Translations under genes and position numbers: made by a program
Notes under the pieces: model-generated
What the model saw: only the letters and a program-made list of their open reading frames with translations
Database searches by the model: none
What the model was told of the DNA's origin: nothing
DNA from: Aliivibrio fischeri
GTDB taxonomy: Bacteria; Pseudomonadota; Gammaproteobacteria; Enterobacterales; Vibrionaceae
Assembly: GCF_009727955.1 (NCBI RefSeq)
Contig: NZ_WOBR01000013.1
Location: forward strand, 1 to 64,000
Length of the DNA stretch: 64,000 bases
Direction of reading: 5' to 3'
Shown here: positions 18,167 to 27,554 of the stretch, one piece after another
How positions within the stretch are numbered: position 1 is the first letter of the stretch
Layout: each line of letters starts with the position of its first letter

Positions 18167-18991
18167 TTAGCATTCAATTTTTGGTGTCGCAGCACTGATG
18201 CGTTGTTTTCTATCGTGAGTCGGAGCATCAAAATGGCTTTCTAAAAGACGTTGTGTGATTGAATGTTGAGGATTAGAAAAGATCTCTTGTGTTGGACCTT
18301 TTTCAACAACTTCTCCTTCATGCATTACCATTACTTTGTCGGTAATGTGTTTCACTACACCAATGTGTTGTGATACGTAAATAAATGAAATGGCCATTTC
18401 TTGTTGCAGTTCCAAAAATAAATTAATGATTTGAGAACGCATCGCCATATCTAAGCCGTTTAAAGCTTCATCAGCAACGATAATTGATGGCTGAAGAATT
18501 AATGCACGAGCCAAACAAACACGTTGTTTTTGACCTGTAGCAAGCATTTGTGGGTAAAAATAAGCATGCTCAGGTAATAAGCCTACACGAAGCAAGGTGT
18601 CTTTTACTCGTTGTTGACGTGCTTCTGGTGGCATGCTGGTATTACGTTTTAACGGACCTTCTAAAATTCGGCCAATTTGAATTCTAGGATTTAATGAGGA
18701 ATTTGGATCCTGAAAAATCATTCGAATTAGCTTACAGCGAGTTTGAAAGTCTTTGTAATCTAATACTTCGCCATTAACTTTGATTATCCCTGATGTTGGT
18801 TCAACAACCCCAGCTAACATACGAGCAAGTGTGGATTTACCAGAACCATTCGCTCCAATAAAACCAAGAGTCTGTCCCGCTTCTAAAGAAAAGCTAACAG
18901 GTTTAACTGCTTCGCGTACTTGCTTACGGAATAATCCAGTACGAAATACATAGTCTTTTTTAAGATCAGTAACCTCAAGAAGCGCAGTCAT
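18167..18991 (-). CDS. sapF: Sap peptide ABC transporter, ATP-binding protein SapF
   Basis: Second ATPase of the SapABCDF importer, which is linked in enterobacteria to antimicrobial-peptide resistance, and in E. coli to putrescine export by SapBCDF. Walker A is GANGSGKST, followed by [12 protein letters not shown] typical of Opp/Dpp ATPases, the signature region [14 protein letters not shown], and Walker [14 protein letters not shown] chose the ATG at 18991 because GAGGAG lies just upstream and it gives [14 protein letters not shown]; five codons of additional frame run into sapD. It overlaps the sapD end by 17 bases. The signature begins with ATGQ rather than LSGGQ, as in SapF proteins I recall. 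Confidence 0.92.
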   Translation of the reverse strand: MTALLEVTDLKKDYVFRTGLFRKQVREAVKPVSFSLEAGQTLGFIGANGSGKSTLARMLAGVVEPTSGIIKVNGEVLDYKDFQTRCKLIRMIFQDPNSSLNPRIQIGRILEGPLKRNTSMPPEARQQRVKDTLLRVGLLPEHAYFYPQMLATGQKQRVCLARALILQPSIIVADEALNGLDMAMRSQIINLFLELQQEMAISFIYVSQHIGVVKHITDKVMVMHEGEVVEKGPTQEIFSNPQHSITQRLLESHFDAPTHDRKQRISAATPKIEC

Positions 18992-19988
18992 TCTTCTTCT
19001 CCTCAAAATTTAATGGGAAATGGCAGCTAAATTTGTGATCTTTCACTTTTTGTCTTTCTGGTACTTGAACACATTTACGTTGTGCATATGGACAACGGGG
19101 TCCAAGACGACAACCAATGGGTAAATGTTGTAGAGGCGGAATTGTACCAGGTAGTGATTCCAACTTAGCTTTGTGTGGGATCCCATCTTTACTAAAATCA
19201 GGCATAGCACGAAGCAGAGCATTGGTATATGGGTGCTTTGGCGCTTCAAGGATATCTTTACGACAAGCCGACTCTACTGATTGACCACAATACATAACCG
19301 TGATTCTATCTACCCATTGAGTGAGGGTGATTAAGTCGTGGCTGATTAATAAAATTGTCGTGTTGTTAACCTGATTCATTCGACTTAGTAAGCGGAATAT
19401 TTGTGACTGTGTCACAGCATCCAATTCATCGGTCGGTTCATCAGCAATTAAGATCCGTGGTTTGTTGGCAATTGCCATTGCGATCATTACTTTTTGGCAC
19501 TCACCATCTGTCAGTTCGTATGGGTAGCACTTCATAATACGTTTATGATCTTTGATACCAACTTTGTGGAGTAGGGCTATTGCGCCTTTCGTACGCCAAT
19601 TCCACCGTTGCCACCAACTACCTGTAAAATATTTAGAAGGGATAGCTTCTTTTAATTGATTACCCACTTGTTCTGATGGATCAAGACAGGTTGATGGCTC
19701 TTGGAAAATCATTGCCATTTCACGCCCGATAACACGACGTCGCTCTTTAGGAGATAGCGCTAATAAATCAATATTACCTAAGCGCATGCGGTCTGCACTG
19801 ATTTTCCAGTTATCTTTAGTAATACCTAAAATAGCTTTAGCTACAAGAGATTTCCCTGAACCAGATTCCCCTACTAAACCACGAATTTCACCTTCATTTA
19901 AGGTTAAACTCATGCGGTCTACCGCTTTCACCATGCCTTGTGGTGTTTCTAGCTCAATGGTTAAATGACGAATATCTAATAACGGCAT
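18975..19988 (-). CDS. sapD: Sap peptide ABC transporter, ATP-binding protein SapD
   Basis: First ATPase of the Sap system, 337 aa. Walker A is GESGSGKS (about residue 39). [16 protein letters not shown] and the degenerate signature [14 protein letters not shown] follow, then Walker [13 protein letters not shown]. The C-terminus has the oligopeptide-type extension with cysteines ([15 protein letters not shown]) that binds an iron-sulfur cluster in some relatives. The start overlaps the sapC stop by one base. Confidence 0.93.
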   Translation of the reverse strand: MPLLDIRHLTIELETPQGMVKAVDRMSLTLNEGEIRGLVGESGSGKSLVAKAILGITKDNWKISADRMRLGNIDLLALSPKERRRVIGREMAMIFQEPSTCLDPSEQVGNQLKEAIPSKYFTGSWWQRWNWRTKGAIALLHKVGIKDHKRIMKCYPYELTDGECQKVMIAMAIANKPRILIADEPTDELDAVTQSQIFRLLSRMNQVNNTTILLISHDLITLTQWVDRITVMYCGQSVESACRKDILEAPKHPYTNALLRAMPDFSKDGIPHKAKLESLPGTIPPLQHLPIGCRLGPRCPYAQRKCVQVPERQKVKDHKFSCHFPLNFEEKKNDCAS

Positions 19989-20875
19989 TATTCTGTCCCC
20001 GCATTTAACGCTCGTTGAATACCATCACCAACTAGGTTAATGATAATAACGGTAAAGGTAATCACAATACCGGGTAATGTTACTGTCCATGGAGCGGTAT
20101 AAATTAATTCAATAGAATCACCTAACATGGCCCCCCATTCAGGACTCGGTGCTTGCGCCCCTAAACCAAGGAAACCTAATGCGGTGATATCTAAAATTGC
20201 AACAGAGATCGCCAGTGTCATTTCAGCAACCATTACAACCAGAATATTAGGTAATATGGAATTCCATAAAAGATAGAAGTTGTTTGCACCATCTAATCGA
20301 GCTGCGAGAATATAATCTTTTTCAACTTCACTATGAACAGCCGTATAAACAGCTCGAACAAAGCGTGGGATAAGCGCGAGCCAAATAGCTAATAAAATAT
20401 TAAACTCACCAAATCCTAAAAATGCCACGAAAATGATCGCAAGCAATAGAGATGGGATAGATAAAATGGTATCGAGTAGGTGGTTTAACGTACTGGATAA
20501 CAATCCTTTTGTCATACCTGCAAAAATACCAATTACACAGCCAACAAAACCCGATAGTAAGGCAACGATAACCGCATAACCAAAGGTTAATTGTGAACCC
20601 ATGAGTAATCGTGACAAGATGTCTCTACCTAGATCATCTGTACCTAAGAAAAAGATAACATCCCCTTCAGAGCTCCATGATGGAGGCATCAGTAAATAAT
20701 CTGATTGCCATTGTGGGTCATATGGACTTAACCATGGGGAAGTGAGTGTGATAATTACAATCAGTAATAAGCACCAAAAACCAAACATAGCGAGTGAATT
20801 CGCTCGATAACTCAACCAGAAACGCTCCATTTGAGTAGGGATATGTTCTTCTTGATATACACTATTTGAGAGCAT
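19988..20875 (-). CDS. sapC: Sap peptide ABC transporter, permease SapC
   Basis: Inner-membrane permease of the OppC/DppC type, 295 aa, with about six membrane segments. An N-terminal segment (about residues 30-50) precedes a periplasmic loop with [16 protein letters not shown]. The EAA loop [24 protein letters not shown] contacts the ATPases. It starts within the last codons of sapB (14-base overlap). Confidence 0.94.
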   Translation of the reverse strand: MLSNSVYQEEHIPTQMERFWLSYRANSLAMFGFWCLLLIVIITLTSPWLSPYDPQWQSDYLLMPPSWSSEGDVIFFLGTDDLGRDILSRLLMGSQLTFGYAVIVALLSGFVGCVIGIFAGMTKGLLSSTLNHLLDTILSIPSLLLAIIFVAFLGFGEFNILLAIWLALIPRFVRAVYTAVHSEVEKDYILAARLDGANNFYLLWNSILPNILVVMVAEMTLAISVAILDITALGFLGLGAQAPSPEWGAMLGDSIELIYTAPWTVTLPGIVITFTVIIINLVGDGIQRALNAGTE

Positions 20876-21824
20876 AGAACTCTTTCCTTACTAACGGGTT
20901 AACTGCTGCACCCAGTAAATCAGATAAAATATTGGCTAATAAAATGAATGACGCAACGGTAATAACGCCAGCCTGAATAGCGACAAAGTCTTGATTAATG
21001 ATGGCATCAAGTAGCCAACGCCCAACACCCGGCCAATTAAAAATGGATTCAGTTAAGATCGCCGCGGTAAACAAGCCAGATAACTGAACACCTAATTTGG
21101 GAATAATTGGAGGTAAGGCATTACGGATAATGTGTTTGACCATTATTTCAAATTTAGATAAGCCTTTAGTATGAGCAACTTTGATGTAGTTTTGTGTAAT
21201 AACCGTAGCAACAGACGATCGCATCAAGCGTACAACTTCGGTCATTGGTGCAATAGAAAGCACCAATGTTGGTAAAATTAAATGCTGAATAATGTTCTCA
21301 AGCATTTCTGCTCGATAAGGCGACTTTGAAGCAAGCACATCAATGAAGGCAAATCCTGTTTTAGCATCGAATTCATACAATAAGCTGTAACGACCTGAAA
21401 CAGGAGTAACGCCTAGCTGTAAACTGAAAAACATTAATACTAATAATGCAATCCAGAATAAAGGCATTGAATAACCAACTAATGCGATGGATGATATTAG
21501 TGTGTCTAAAGGTTTTCCTCTACGCATTCCGGCAATAGTACCAATCGGTGTACCTATTATCAGAGCAATAAAGAAAGCAAAGAAACAAAGTTCGATAGTG
21601 GCAGGAAACACTCGAAGTATTTCATCAAGCATATTTACGCCATATTGATTTACACCTAAATTACCATTTAATAGTTGGCCAAGATAAGTTAACCAACCAG
21701 ATAGAAAAGGTGTTTGTGCCCAAGCTGATGCCTCATCTAGACGTAAAATATTAAAACCAATCAGAGTTAAAATGAGTAGGGTAATAATAAATAAATTAAA
21801 GCGTCTAATGGTATAAATCCACAT
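20862..21824 (-). CDS. sapB: Sap peptide ABC transporter, permease SapB
   Basis: OppB/DppB-type permease, 320 aa, with an N-terminal membrane segment (about residues 10-28) and five more in the transport domain. The EAA region YIKVAHTKGLSKFEIMVKH and the ending NPLVRKEF are visible. The start codon overlaps the sapA stop by one base (TAATG), so translation is coupled. Confidence 0.94.
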   Translation of the reverse strand: MWIYTIRRFNLFIITLLILTLIGFNILRLDEASAWAQTPFLSGWLTYLGQLLNGNLGVNQYGVNMLDEILRVFPATIELCFFAFFIALIIGTPIGTIAGMRRGKPLDTLISSIALVGYSMPLFWIALLVLMFFSLQLGVTPVSGRYSLLYEFDAKTGFAFIDVLASKSPYRAEMLENIIQHLILPTLVLSIAPMTEVVRLMRSSVATVITQNYIKVAHTKGLSKFEIMVKHIIRNALPPIIPKLGVQLSGLFTAAILTESIFNWPGVGRWLLDAIINQDFVAIQAGVITVASFILLANILSDLLGAAVNPLVRKEFYALK

Positions 21825-23449
21825 TAGTTCAACTCCTTAACTCTAACAACATTATGGAAAGAGTAAGTATTAAAAGGGCTTAATGTGAAGCCTGTTAAAG
21901 ACGATTGATTTGCTTGGTATTTCACTCCGTGAGCCAGAGGAATAACAGGTAACTCTTCACTTAATAAGTTTTGAATTTGACGGTAAATATTAATGCGATA
22001 TCTTGGTTGATTTGTTTCTTTAGCTAAATCTAATAACAAATCAAATTCTTCGTTACACCAGTTTGCGACACCAAAGCCAGCTTGTTTTGCATCACACGAA
22101 AGCAACGGTCTAAGTAATGAATCAGGATCTGAGCTGTTTGCATTCCAGCCAGTAAGCACCAAATCGACATCAGCATCTTTTAGTTCATTTGGATTTAAAA
22201 TATCAGAGGTGATCAGTTTTAAATCTATGCCTAATTTTGCAAAGTCACTTTGAATAATCTCTGCAGATTTTTTCGGACTTGGATTGTATGAGTTATTATC
22301 CAGAGGGACCCACATAGTTAGTTCTTGTCCATCTTTAACACCAGCCTCTCGTAACAAGCCTTTAGCGTAATTGAGATCATAGCGAATGTGTGAATTGTCG
22401 TTACCATAAGCCCATGATGCCGGAGGTAAAATGGATTTTGCTTCAATCCCTGAATTGTAATAAACCGAATTAATTAGACTAGAACGGTCGATAGCAAAGC
22501 TGAGCGCTTTTCGAACTCGTTGATCTTGTAAGATAGGCTCTTGCATATTAATTGCGATATACGCTACGTTCATTGCGGTCTGAGAGTACAAAGTCAATGC
22601 GTCATTATCAATAATGATTGGTAGTTGGCTTGATATTGGATTAGCAACAACATCGCACTCTTGGCGCAGCAGTTTTGCTAAAGAGCCTGTTCCTCTGCTC
22701 GAAATATCAAAAACAACTTGAGACATGTTAGCAGGACCTTGCCAATATTCATCATGACGTTTTAAACGCACTAATTCACTTTTTTGGAATTGAACTAACT
22801 TAAATGGACCTGTACCTACTGGTTCAACATCAATTAATGCTTTTTCGTCTATTGCAGCTAATTGTTGTGCGTATTCTTCTGAATGAATAACGGCATAGCT
22901 TGCAGCGAGAACCGATAAAAAGGTGTTATCTGGTGTTGATAAAATGAATCGCACCTGATGAGGTGTGATTGCTTCAACAGACGTAACCATTTGAGAAAAG
23001 TTTATACTGTTAAACCAAGGATAGTCTCCTGAGTTAACGTTATGAAATGCGTTACTTTTATCTAAGATTCGATTAAAACTGAATACCACATCATTAGCTG
23101 TTAAAGCTCGAGTTGGAGTAAACCATTCGGTTGTATGAAACTGAACATTCTGCTTTAAATCAAATGTGTAAACGGTACCCGTATCATCAACCTGCCAAGA
23201 AGTAGCGAGGTTAGCTGAAGGTTTTTGCGTTACAGGATCGATGATAAGCAAACGGTCATAAATTTGAGCGCTTATGGCCTCAAGAATGCTGTTGCCGTCA
23301 GAAATCTGTGGGTTAAAAAAATCCACATTTCCAGATTCACAATAAATGAACCCTGTGTCATGAATCGTTTGTTTGATCCCCGCATCATAACAAGCTGTTA
23401 GATTAAATAATCCAGTAGCAGCTATGAGTAGGCGCGCAATAATCTTCAT
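21824..23449 (-). CDS. sapA: Sap peptide ABC transporter, substrate-binding protein SapA
   Basis: Substrate-binding protein of the SBP_bac_5 family, 541 aa. The conserved core shows FIYCESGNVDFFNPQ, DVVFSFNRILDKSNAFHNVN, PVGTGPFKL and GWNANSSDPDSLLRPLLSC. The first 20 residues end in LTAC, a lipobox, so the protein is predicted to be a membrane-tethered lipoprotein. E. coli SapA, as I recall it, has an ordinary cleavable signal. First gene of sapABCDF, 77 bases after pspF on the same strand, so some transcripts may include both. Confidence 0.93.
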   Translation of the reverse strand: MKIIARLLIAATGLFNLTACYDAGIKQTIHDTGFIYCESGNVDFFNPQISDGNSILEAISAQIYDRLLIIDPVTQKPSANLATSWQVDDTGTVYTFDLKQNVQFHTTEWFTPTRALTANDVVFSFNRILDKSNAFHNVNSGDYPWFNSINFSQMVTSVEAITPHQVRFILSTPDNTFLSVLAASYAVIHSEEYAQQLAAIDEKALIDVEPVGTGPFKLVQFQKSELVRLKRHDEYWQGPANMSQVVFDISSRGTGSLAKLLRQECDVVANPISSQLPIIIDNDALTLYSQTAMNVAYIAINMQEPILQDQRVRKALSFAIDRSSLINSVYYNSGIEAKSILPPASWAYGNDNSHIRYDLNYAKGLLREAGVKDGQELTMWVPLDNNSYNPSPKKSAEIIQSDFAKLGIDLKLITSDILNPNELKDADVDLVLTGWNANSSDPDSLLRPLLSCDAKQAGFGVANWCNEEFDLLLDLAKETNQPRYRINIYRQIQNLLSEELPVIPLAHGVKYQANQSSLTGFTLSPFNTYSFHNVVRVKELN

Positions 23450-23526
23450 AATGACCGTAGTTTTATCGATTTAAATTAATGAACCTGCCATTTTATACCC
23501 AAGTGACTGGTTCTGCACTCAAATAT

Positions 23527-24546
23527 CTAAGAATATCCCTTGATTGTGGTCAAGAGTTGATGTTTTTTTAATAATCCACGAAATTGATGATAAGTAATGC
23601 CTAATTCTTCAGCAGCTTTTCGTTGGTGGTACTGTGTTTCAGTTAATGCTTGTTGCAGTAATTCTTTTTCTTGTTCTAATTGAAATTGCTTTAGATTCAA
23701 AGGTAAAGATGGATTGTTATCTTGCTTTATCGTCTTGTTGATTATAGTTGAAGAATCTTTTGTTGGCGCATTTTCCCAAGGTGCAATAAATGGGTTTATT
23801 TGAATTGATTCTATCTGAGCTTCTTGGTGATTATGTTTAAATACCGCTCGTTCAATACAATTACGAAGTTCGCGAACATTACCAGGCCAGTCATAATCTA
23901 AAATTTGATGCTTAGCTTGGTGAGAGAAACCCGCGAAGTAGGTCAGGTTCATTTCCTGGCACATTTTGATTGCAAAGTGTTCTGCAAGTAATAAAACATC
24001 GTTTTCACGGTATCGTAGTGGTGGCAGGTGAATGACATCAAACGAGAGCCTATCTAATAAATCAGCTCGAAACTTTTTCTCACTAACCATCTCCTGAGGA
24101 TTTTGATTGGTAGCACAAATTAGACGAACATTTGCTTTTAATGTTTGTGAGCCACCAACGCGTTCATATTCTCCATACTCAATCACTCTGAGTAGTTTTT
24201 CTTGTACAGTAAGAGGAGCGGTAGTGAGTTCATCGAGAAATAAAGAGCCGCCATCGGCACGTTCAAATCGACCTTGATGACGTTGCTTTGCACCCGTAAA
24301 AGATCCTGCATCGTGGCCGAAAAGTTCAGAATCGAGCGTTCCAGAGTTTAGAGCTGCGCAATTTAAACTAACTAATGGCTCATTCCAGCGCTTAGATAAA
24401 AAATGTAAACGTTGGGCAATTAACTCTTTACCTGTTCCTCTTTCACCAAGGATCAGTATCGGTCTATCAATTGTCGCTAATTGCGAAGCATGGTCTAGCG
24501 CAGATAAGAATGCATCAGACTCCCCAACTAAGCTGTCTTTTCTCAT
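23527..24546 (-). CDS. pspF: Phage shock protein operon activator PspF
   Basis: Sigma-54 enhancer-binding AAA+ activator without an N-terminal receiver domain, 339 aa, as for PspF. Walker A is GERGTGKEL. The sigma-54 contact loop is GSFTGA rather than the usual GAFTGA. Walker B is GGSLFLDEL. A Fis-type helix-turn-helix lies at the C-terminus (about residues 290-330: QRKAAEELGITYHQFRGLL). It is divergent from pspA across 175 bases, the classical arrangement in which PspA inhibits PspF. Confidence 0.94.
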   Translation of the reverse strand: MRKDSLVGESDAFLSALDHASQLATIDRPILILGERGTGKELIAQRLHFLSKRWNEPLVSLNCAALNSGTLDSELFGHDAGSFTGAKQRHQGRFERADGGSLFLDELTTAPLTVQEKLLRVIEYGEYERVGGSQTLKANVRLICATNQNPQEMVSEKKFRADLLDRLSFDVIHLPPLRYRENDVLLLAEHFAIKMCQEMNLTYFAGFSHQAKHQILDYDWPGNVRELRNCIERAVFKHNHQEAQIESIQINPFIAPWENAPTKDSSTIINKTIKQDNNPSLPLNLKQFQLEQEKELLQQALTETQYHQRKAAEELGITYHQFRGLLKKHQLLTTIKGYS

Positions 24547-24659
24547 TACGCCTCCATTTATGTGGCTATTTTGACTAAAAAATAGTGTTTTTAATCATGG
24601 CTTATTTATTGTGCGTGGTCAATATTAAATAACTTATTGATTTATATAGAGTGAAAAAG

Positions 24660-24675
24660 TGGCATACATTGTGTA
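24660..24675 (+). promoter_or_regulatory. Candidate sigma-54 promoter of pspABC
   Basis: TGGCATA, four bases, then GTGTA fits the -24/-12 layout TGGCACG-N4-TTGCW with correct spacing and conserved -24 GG. It lies about 45 bases before pspA, as expected for a PspF-dependent operon. The -12 element is imperfect. Confidence 0.6.
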
Positions 24676-24721
24676 ATAGCTATATTAAAAGCAAAATCGT
24701 TTATTTAGTGAGGATTCAATT

Positions 24722-25387
24722 ATGGGTATTTTTTCACGTTTTGCAGATATCGTTAATTCTAATGTAACTTCTTTATTGGATAAGGCTGAAAATCCGGAAA
24801 AGATGATCCGTTTGATCATTCAAGAAATGGAAGATACGTTAGTTGAGGTACGTACAGCATCGGCAAAAGCGTTGGCAGATAAAAAAGAGTTAACTCGAAA
24901 AATCAGCTCTATTGAAGCACAAATTGCAGATTGGCAAGATAAAGCCAGTTTAGCATTGCTTAAACAAAGAGAAGATCTTGCGCGTTCAGCTTTAATTGAA
25001 AAACAAAAAGTTCAGGATATTCTTTCTAGCTTAAAAACCGAATTTATTTTGGTAGAAGAGAGTATTGAGAAGCTGAGCGCAGAATTAATTGAGTTAGAAA
25101 CTAAACTGACAGAAACAAGAGCAAGACAGCAAGCATTAGTGATTCGTCAACAAACTGCACAACATAGAAATGACATTAAATCACATACACATTCAGGTAA
25201 GACTGAACGTGCTATGGCTAAATTTGAGCAATATGAACGCCGAATTGATGAGTTAGATGCTAAAGCTGACAGTTACTCTATTGGAAAAGCAAATTCATTA
25301 GAACAAGAGTTTGCTGAACTGCAAGCGCAAGATGAAATTGATAAAGAAATTGAGCGTCTCAAAGAACAAATGAAGAAAGACGCATAG
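24722..25387 (+). CDS. pspA: Phage shock protein A
   Basis: Peripheral membrane protein of the PspA/Vipp1 (ESCRT-III-like) family, 221 aa. It opens with the amphipathic membrane-binding helix MGIFSRFADIVNSNVTSLL. The rest is a long coiled coil, including ENPEKMIRLIIQEMEDTL and ALADKKELTRKI. It inhibits PspF in unstressed cells and supports the inner membrane when the proton-motive force drops. First gene of pspABC. Confidence 0.96.
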   Translation: MGIFSRFADIVNSNVTSLLDKAENPEKMIRLIIQEMEDTLVEVRTASAKALADKKELTRKISSIEAQIADWQDKASLALLKQREDLARSALIEKQKVQDILSSLKTEFILVEESIEKLSAELIELETKLTETRARQQALVIRQQTAQHRNDIKSHTHSGKTERAMAKFEQYERRIDELDAKADSYSIGKANSLEQEFAELQAQDEIDKEIERLKEQMKKDA

Positions 25388-25450
25388 TCATCTACTTAAA
25401 CAAGAATTGTCTGAATGGGTAGAGAGTTAATAATTATTTAGGAGAAAACA

Positions 25451-25675
25451 ATGAGTAGCTTTTTTGCTTTCCCATTGGCTGTATTTTTTATTTTTGTTGC
25501 ACCTTTATGGTTGTTTTTGCATTACCGAAATAAGGGTAAAGCAGGACAAGGTTTGTCATACGAAGACGGCCAGTTACTGAAATCAATGACAGAACGTGCA
25601 GATAAAATGCAAAAACGCATTGAAACGTTAGAGAAAATTCTAGATTCGGAGTCCCCAAGTTGGAGGGAACGCTAA
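25451..25675 (+). CDS. pspB: Phage shock protein B
   Basis: A 74-aa inner-membrane protein with one N-terminal membrane segment (about residues 4-24) and a cytoplasmic leucine-zipper-like helix (SMTERADKMQKRIETLEKIL). It works with PspC to relieve PspA inhibition of PspF. Its TAA stop overlaps the pspC ATG by one base. Confidence 0.95.
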   Translation: MSSFFAFPLAVFFIFVAPLWLFLHYRNKGKAGQGLSYEDGQLLKSMTERADKMQKRIETLEKILDSESPSWRER

Positions 25676-26061
25676 TGTCAAGAGAGCTATATAGAGATAC
25701 TCGAAACGGAAAAATTGGAGGAGTGTGCGCCGGTATTGCTCAATACTTTGGTGTCGAGCCTTGGATTGTTCGTATATTGGTGGTATCAGCTGCGCTATTC
25801 AGTGCTGGATTTCTAGTTATGCTTGCGTATTTTGCTGGTATGTTGTTTTTAGATAAAGCGCCTATTGAGATGTATTATCGTGCAGAAGAAAGTCGTGAGC
25901 ATACCGTAAAAAATAAACCATGGCAGGCAGGGCAGTCTGCATCAGAGGTGATTAAGCGTGTTGATCGTGATATGGCGAGAATGGAAGAAAAAATTCGCCG
26001 TATGGAAGGTTATGTAACTTCTTCTGAATATAAAGTACGTAAAGAGTTTCATAACTTATAA
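25675..26061 (+). CDS. pspC: Phage shock protein C
   Basis: A 128-aa membrane protein with the PspC domain at the N-terminus (LYRDTRNGKIGGVCAGIAQY, then WIVRILVV) and a membrane segment at about residues 35-60. A coiled-coil-like C-terminus follows (DRDMARMEEKIRRMEGYV). I chose the ATG at 25675 with GGAGGGAACG upstream; a TTG at 25660 is in frame. Confidence 0.95.
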   Translation: MSRELYRDTRNGKIGGVCAGIAQYFGVEPWIVRILVVSAALFSAGFLVMLAYFAGMLFLDKAPIEMYYRAEESREHTVKNKPWQAGQSASEVIKRVDRDMARMEEKIRRMEGYVTSSEYKVRKEFHNL

Positions 26062-26072
26062 TCTTATTTATA

Positions 26073-26130
26073 ACAAAGTAATACCTTGTTCATGGAGTGT
26101 TCAGATTAGGTTCTGTACACTCCACTTTGT
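26073..26130 (+). repeat. Nested hairpin between pspC and ycjX
   Basis: TGGAGTGT (26093) pairs with ACACTCCA (to 26124), enclosed by ACAAAGT (from 26073) and CTTTGT (to 26130). There is no T-run. It may be an mRNA-processing or partial-termination element that separates pspABC from ycjXF. Confidence 0.4.
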
Positions 26131-26156
26131 ATGAATGAATAAAGTGAGAACAATAA

Positions 26157-27554
26157 ATGAGCAAATTAACTAAAGAAATGAACAGATGGGTTAGTCGTAG
26201 TATGGATCGTCATGTGAAATTGGCTGTCACAGGACTTTCTCGTGCAGGTAAGACTGCATTTATCACCTCTTTAGTTAATCAATGTTTGAATGCTTCTACA
26301 AGTGACAAACTTCCTTTATTGTCTGCGAGTCGTGAAGGGCGAATGGTTGGAGCCAAACGAGTTCCGCAAACTAACCTATCAATTCCAAGTTTTACTTATG
26401 ATGAAGGAATGGATTCACTGTTATCTGATCCACCAACTTGGCCAGAACCAACAAGAGATGTCAGTGAGCTACGTTTAGCCATCAAATTTAAACCTAAATC
26501 TGGGGTGCTTAAGCATTTTCAGGACAGCGCAACTCTGTTTGTGGATATTGTTGATTACCCCGGTGAGTGGTTATTAGATCTGCCGTTGTTGGATATGGAT
26601 TATTTGGCATGGTCAAAGCAACAGCAAGCTAATTTAACAGGGCACCGTAAAGTGCTTTCTGAGGCTTGGTTGCAAGAAGCAAAGCTGCTAGATCCACTTG
26701 CTCCTGTTGATGAAAAACAATTGGCACGTATTGCTGAAGCGTTTACGCATTATCTGCATACTTGTAAAGATGAAAAAGGACTTCACTGGGTACAACCTGG
26801 TCGCTTTGTATTACCTGGGGAGCTTGCGGGTGCTCCAGTTTTGCAATTTTTTCCGTTTATGTTTTTACATAAATACACAGAAGAAGAATTAGCAAAAGCA
26901 AAGAAAGGGTCAAATATTGCTGTGCTCAAGCAACGTTATAAACATTACCAACAAAATGTGGTTAAGAAGTTTTATAACGATCATTTCCGTCATTTTGATC
27001 GTCAGATTGTTTTAGTTGATTGTTTACAACCATTAAATGCAGGAGAAAATTCATTTAATGATATGCGCCAAGCAATAGATCAATTAATGCATAGCTTTCA
27101 ATATGGAAAAAGTTCATTACTTAAGCGTTTGTTTTCACCAAAGATAGACAAGGTATTATTTGCCGCAACAAAAGCGGATCATGTTACTCCAGAACAACAT
27201 CCAAATATGGTGTCGTTGTTGCAACAAATGATTTATCAAACATGGCAAGAAACCGCTTATGAAGGAATTAAGATGGAGTGCATGAGCATTGCTTCCATTC
27301 AAGCAACAAGCGCGGGAATGATTGATGAAGATGGTGAGATCTTTGCGGCAATTTCTGGAATAAATACAGCTCAACAGTCAATGATGATGTTTCCTGGAGA
27401 AGTACCAAAACGTATACCAAGTAAAGCGTACTGGGAAACAGAACCATTTAATTTTATGAGTTTTCAGCCATTAAAAAATGAGAATGATAGACCGTTACAG
27501 CATATTCGAATGGATAAAGCGATACAGTTCTTATTGGGAGATAAATTGATATGA
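26157..27554 (+). CDS. ycjX: YcjX, stress-associated P-loop protein (DUF463)
   Basis: A 465-aa YcjX-family NTPase-like protein that travels with psp genes. The P-loop is GLSRAGKTAF (about residues 26-35). A second conserved block, FVDIVDYPGEWLLDLPLL (about 130), corresponds to the DxxG region. The C-terminal part includes KVLFAATKADHVTP, similar to the GTPase NKxD region. The biochemical function is not established. It overlaps ycjF by 4 bases (ATGA). Confidence 0.93.
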   Translation: MSKLTKEMNRWVSRSMDRHVKLAVTGLSRAGKTAFITSLVNQCLNASTSDKLPLLSASREGRMVGAKRVPQTNLSIPSFTYDEGMDSLLSDPPTWPEPTRDVSELRLAIKFKPKSGVLKHFQDSATLFVDIVDYPGEWLLDLPLLDMDYLAWSKQQQANLTGHRKVLSEAWLQEAKLLDPLAPVDEKQLARIAEAFTHYLHTCKDEKGLHWVQPGRFVLPGELAGAPVLQFFPFMFLHKYTEEELAKAKKGSNIAVLKQRYKHYQQNVVKKFYNDHFRHFDRQIVLVDCLQPLNAGENSFNDMRQAIDQLMHSFQYGKSSLLKRLFSPKIDKVLFAATKADHVTPEQHPNMVSLLQQMIYQTWQETAYEGIKMECMSIASIQATSAGMIDEDGEIFAAISGINTAQQSMMMFPGEVPKRIPSKAYWETEPFNFMSFQPLKNENDRPLQHIRMDKAIQFLLGDKLI

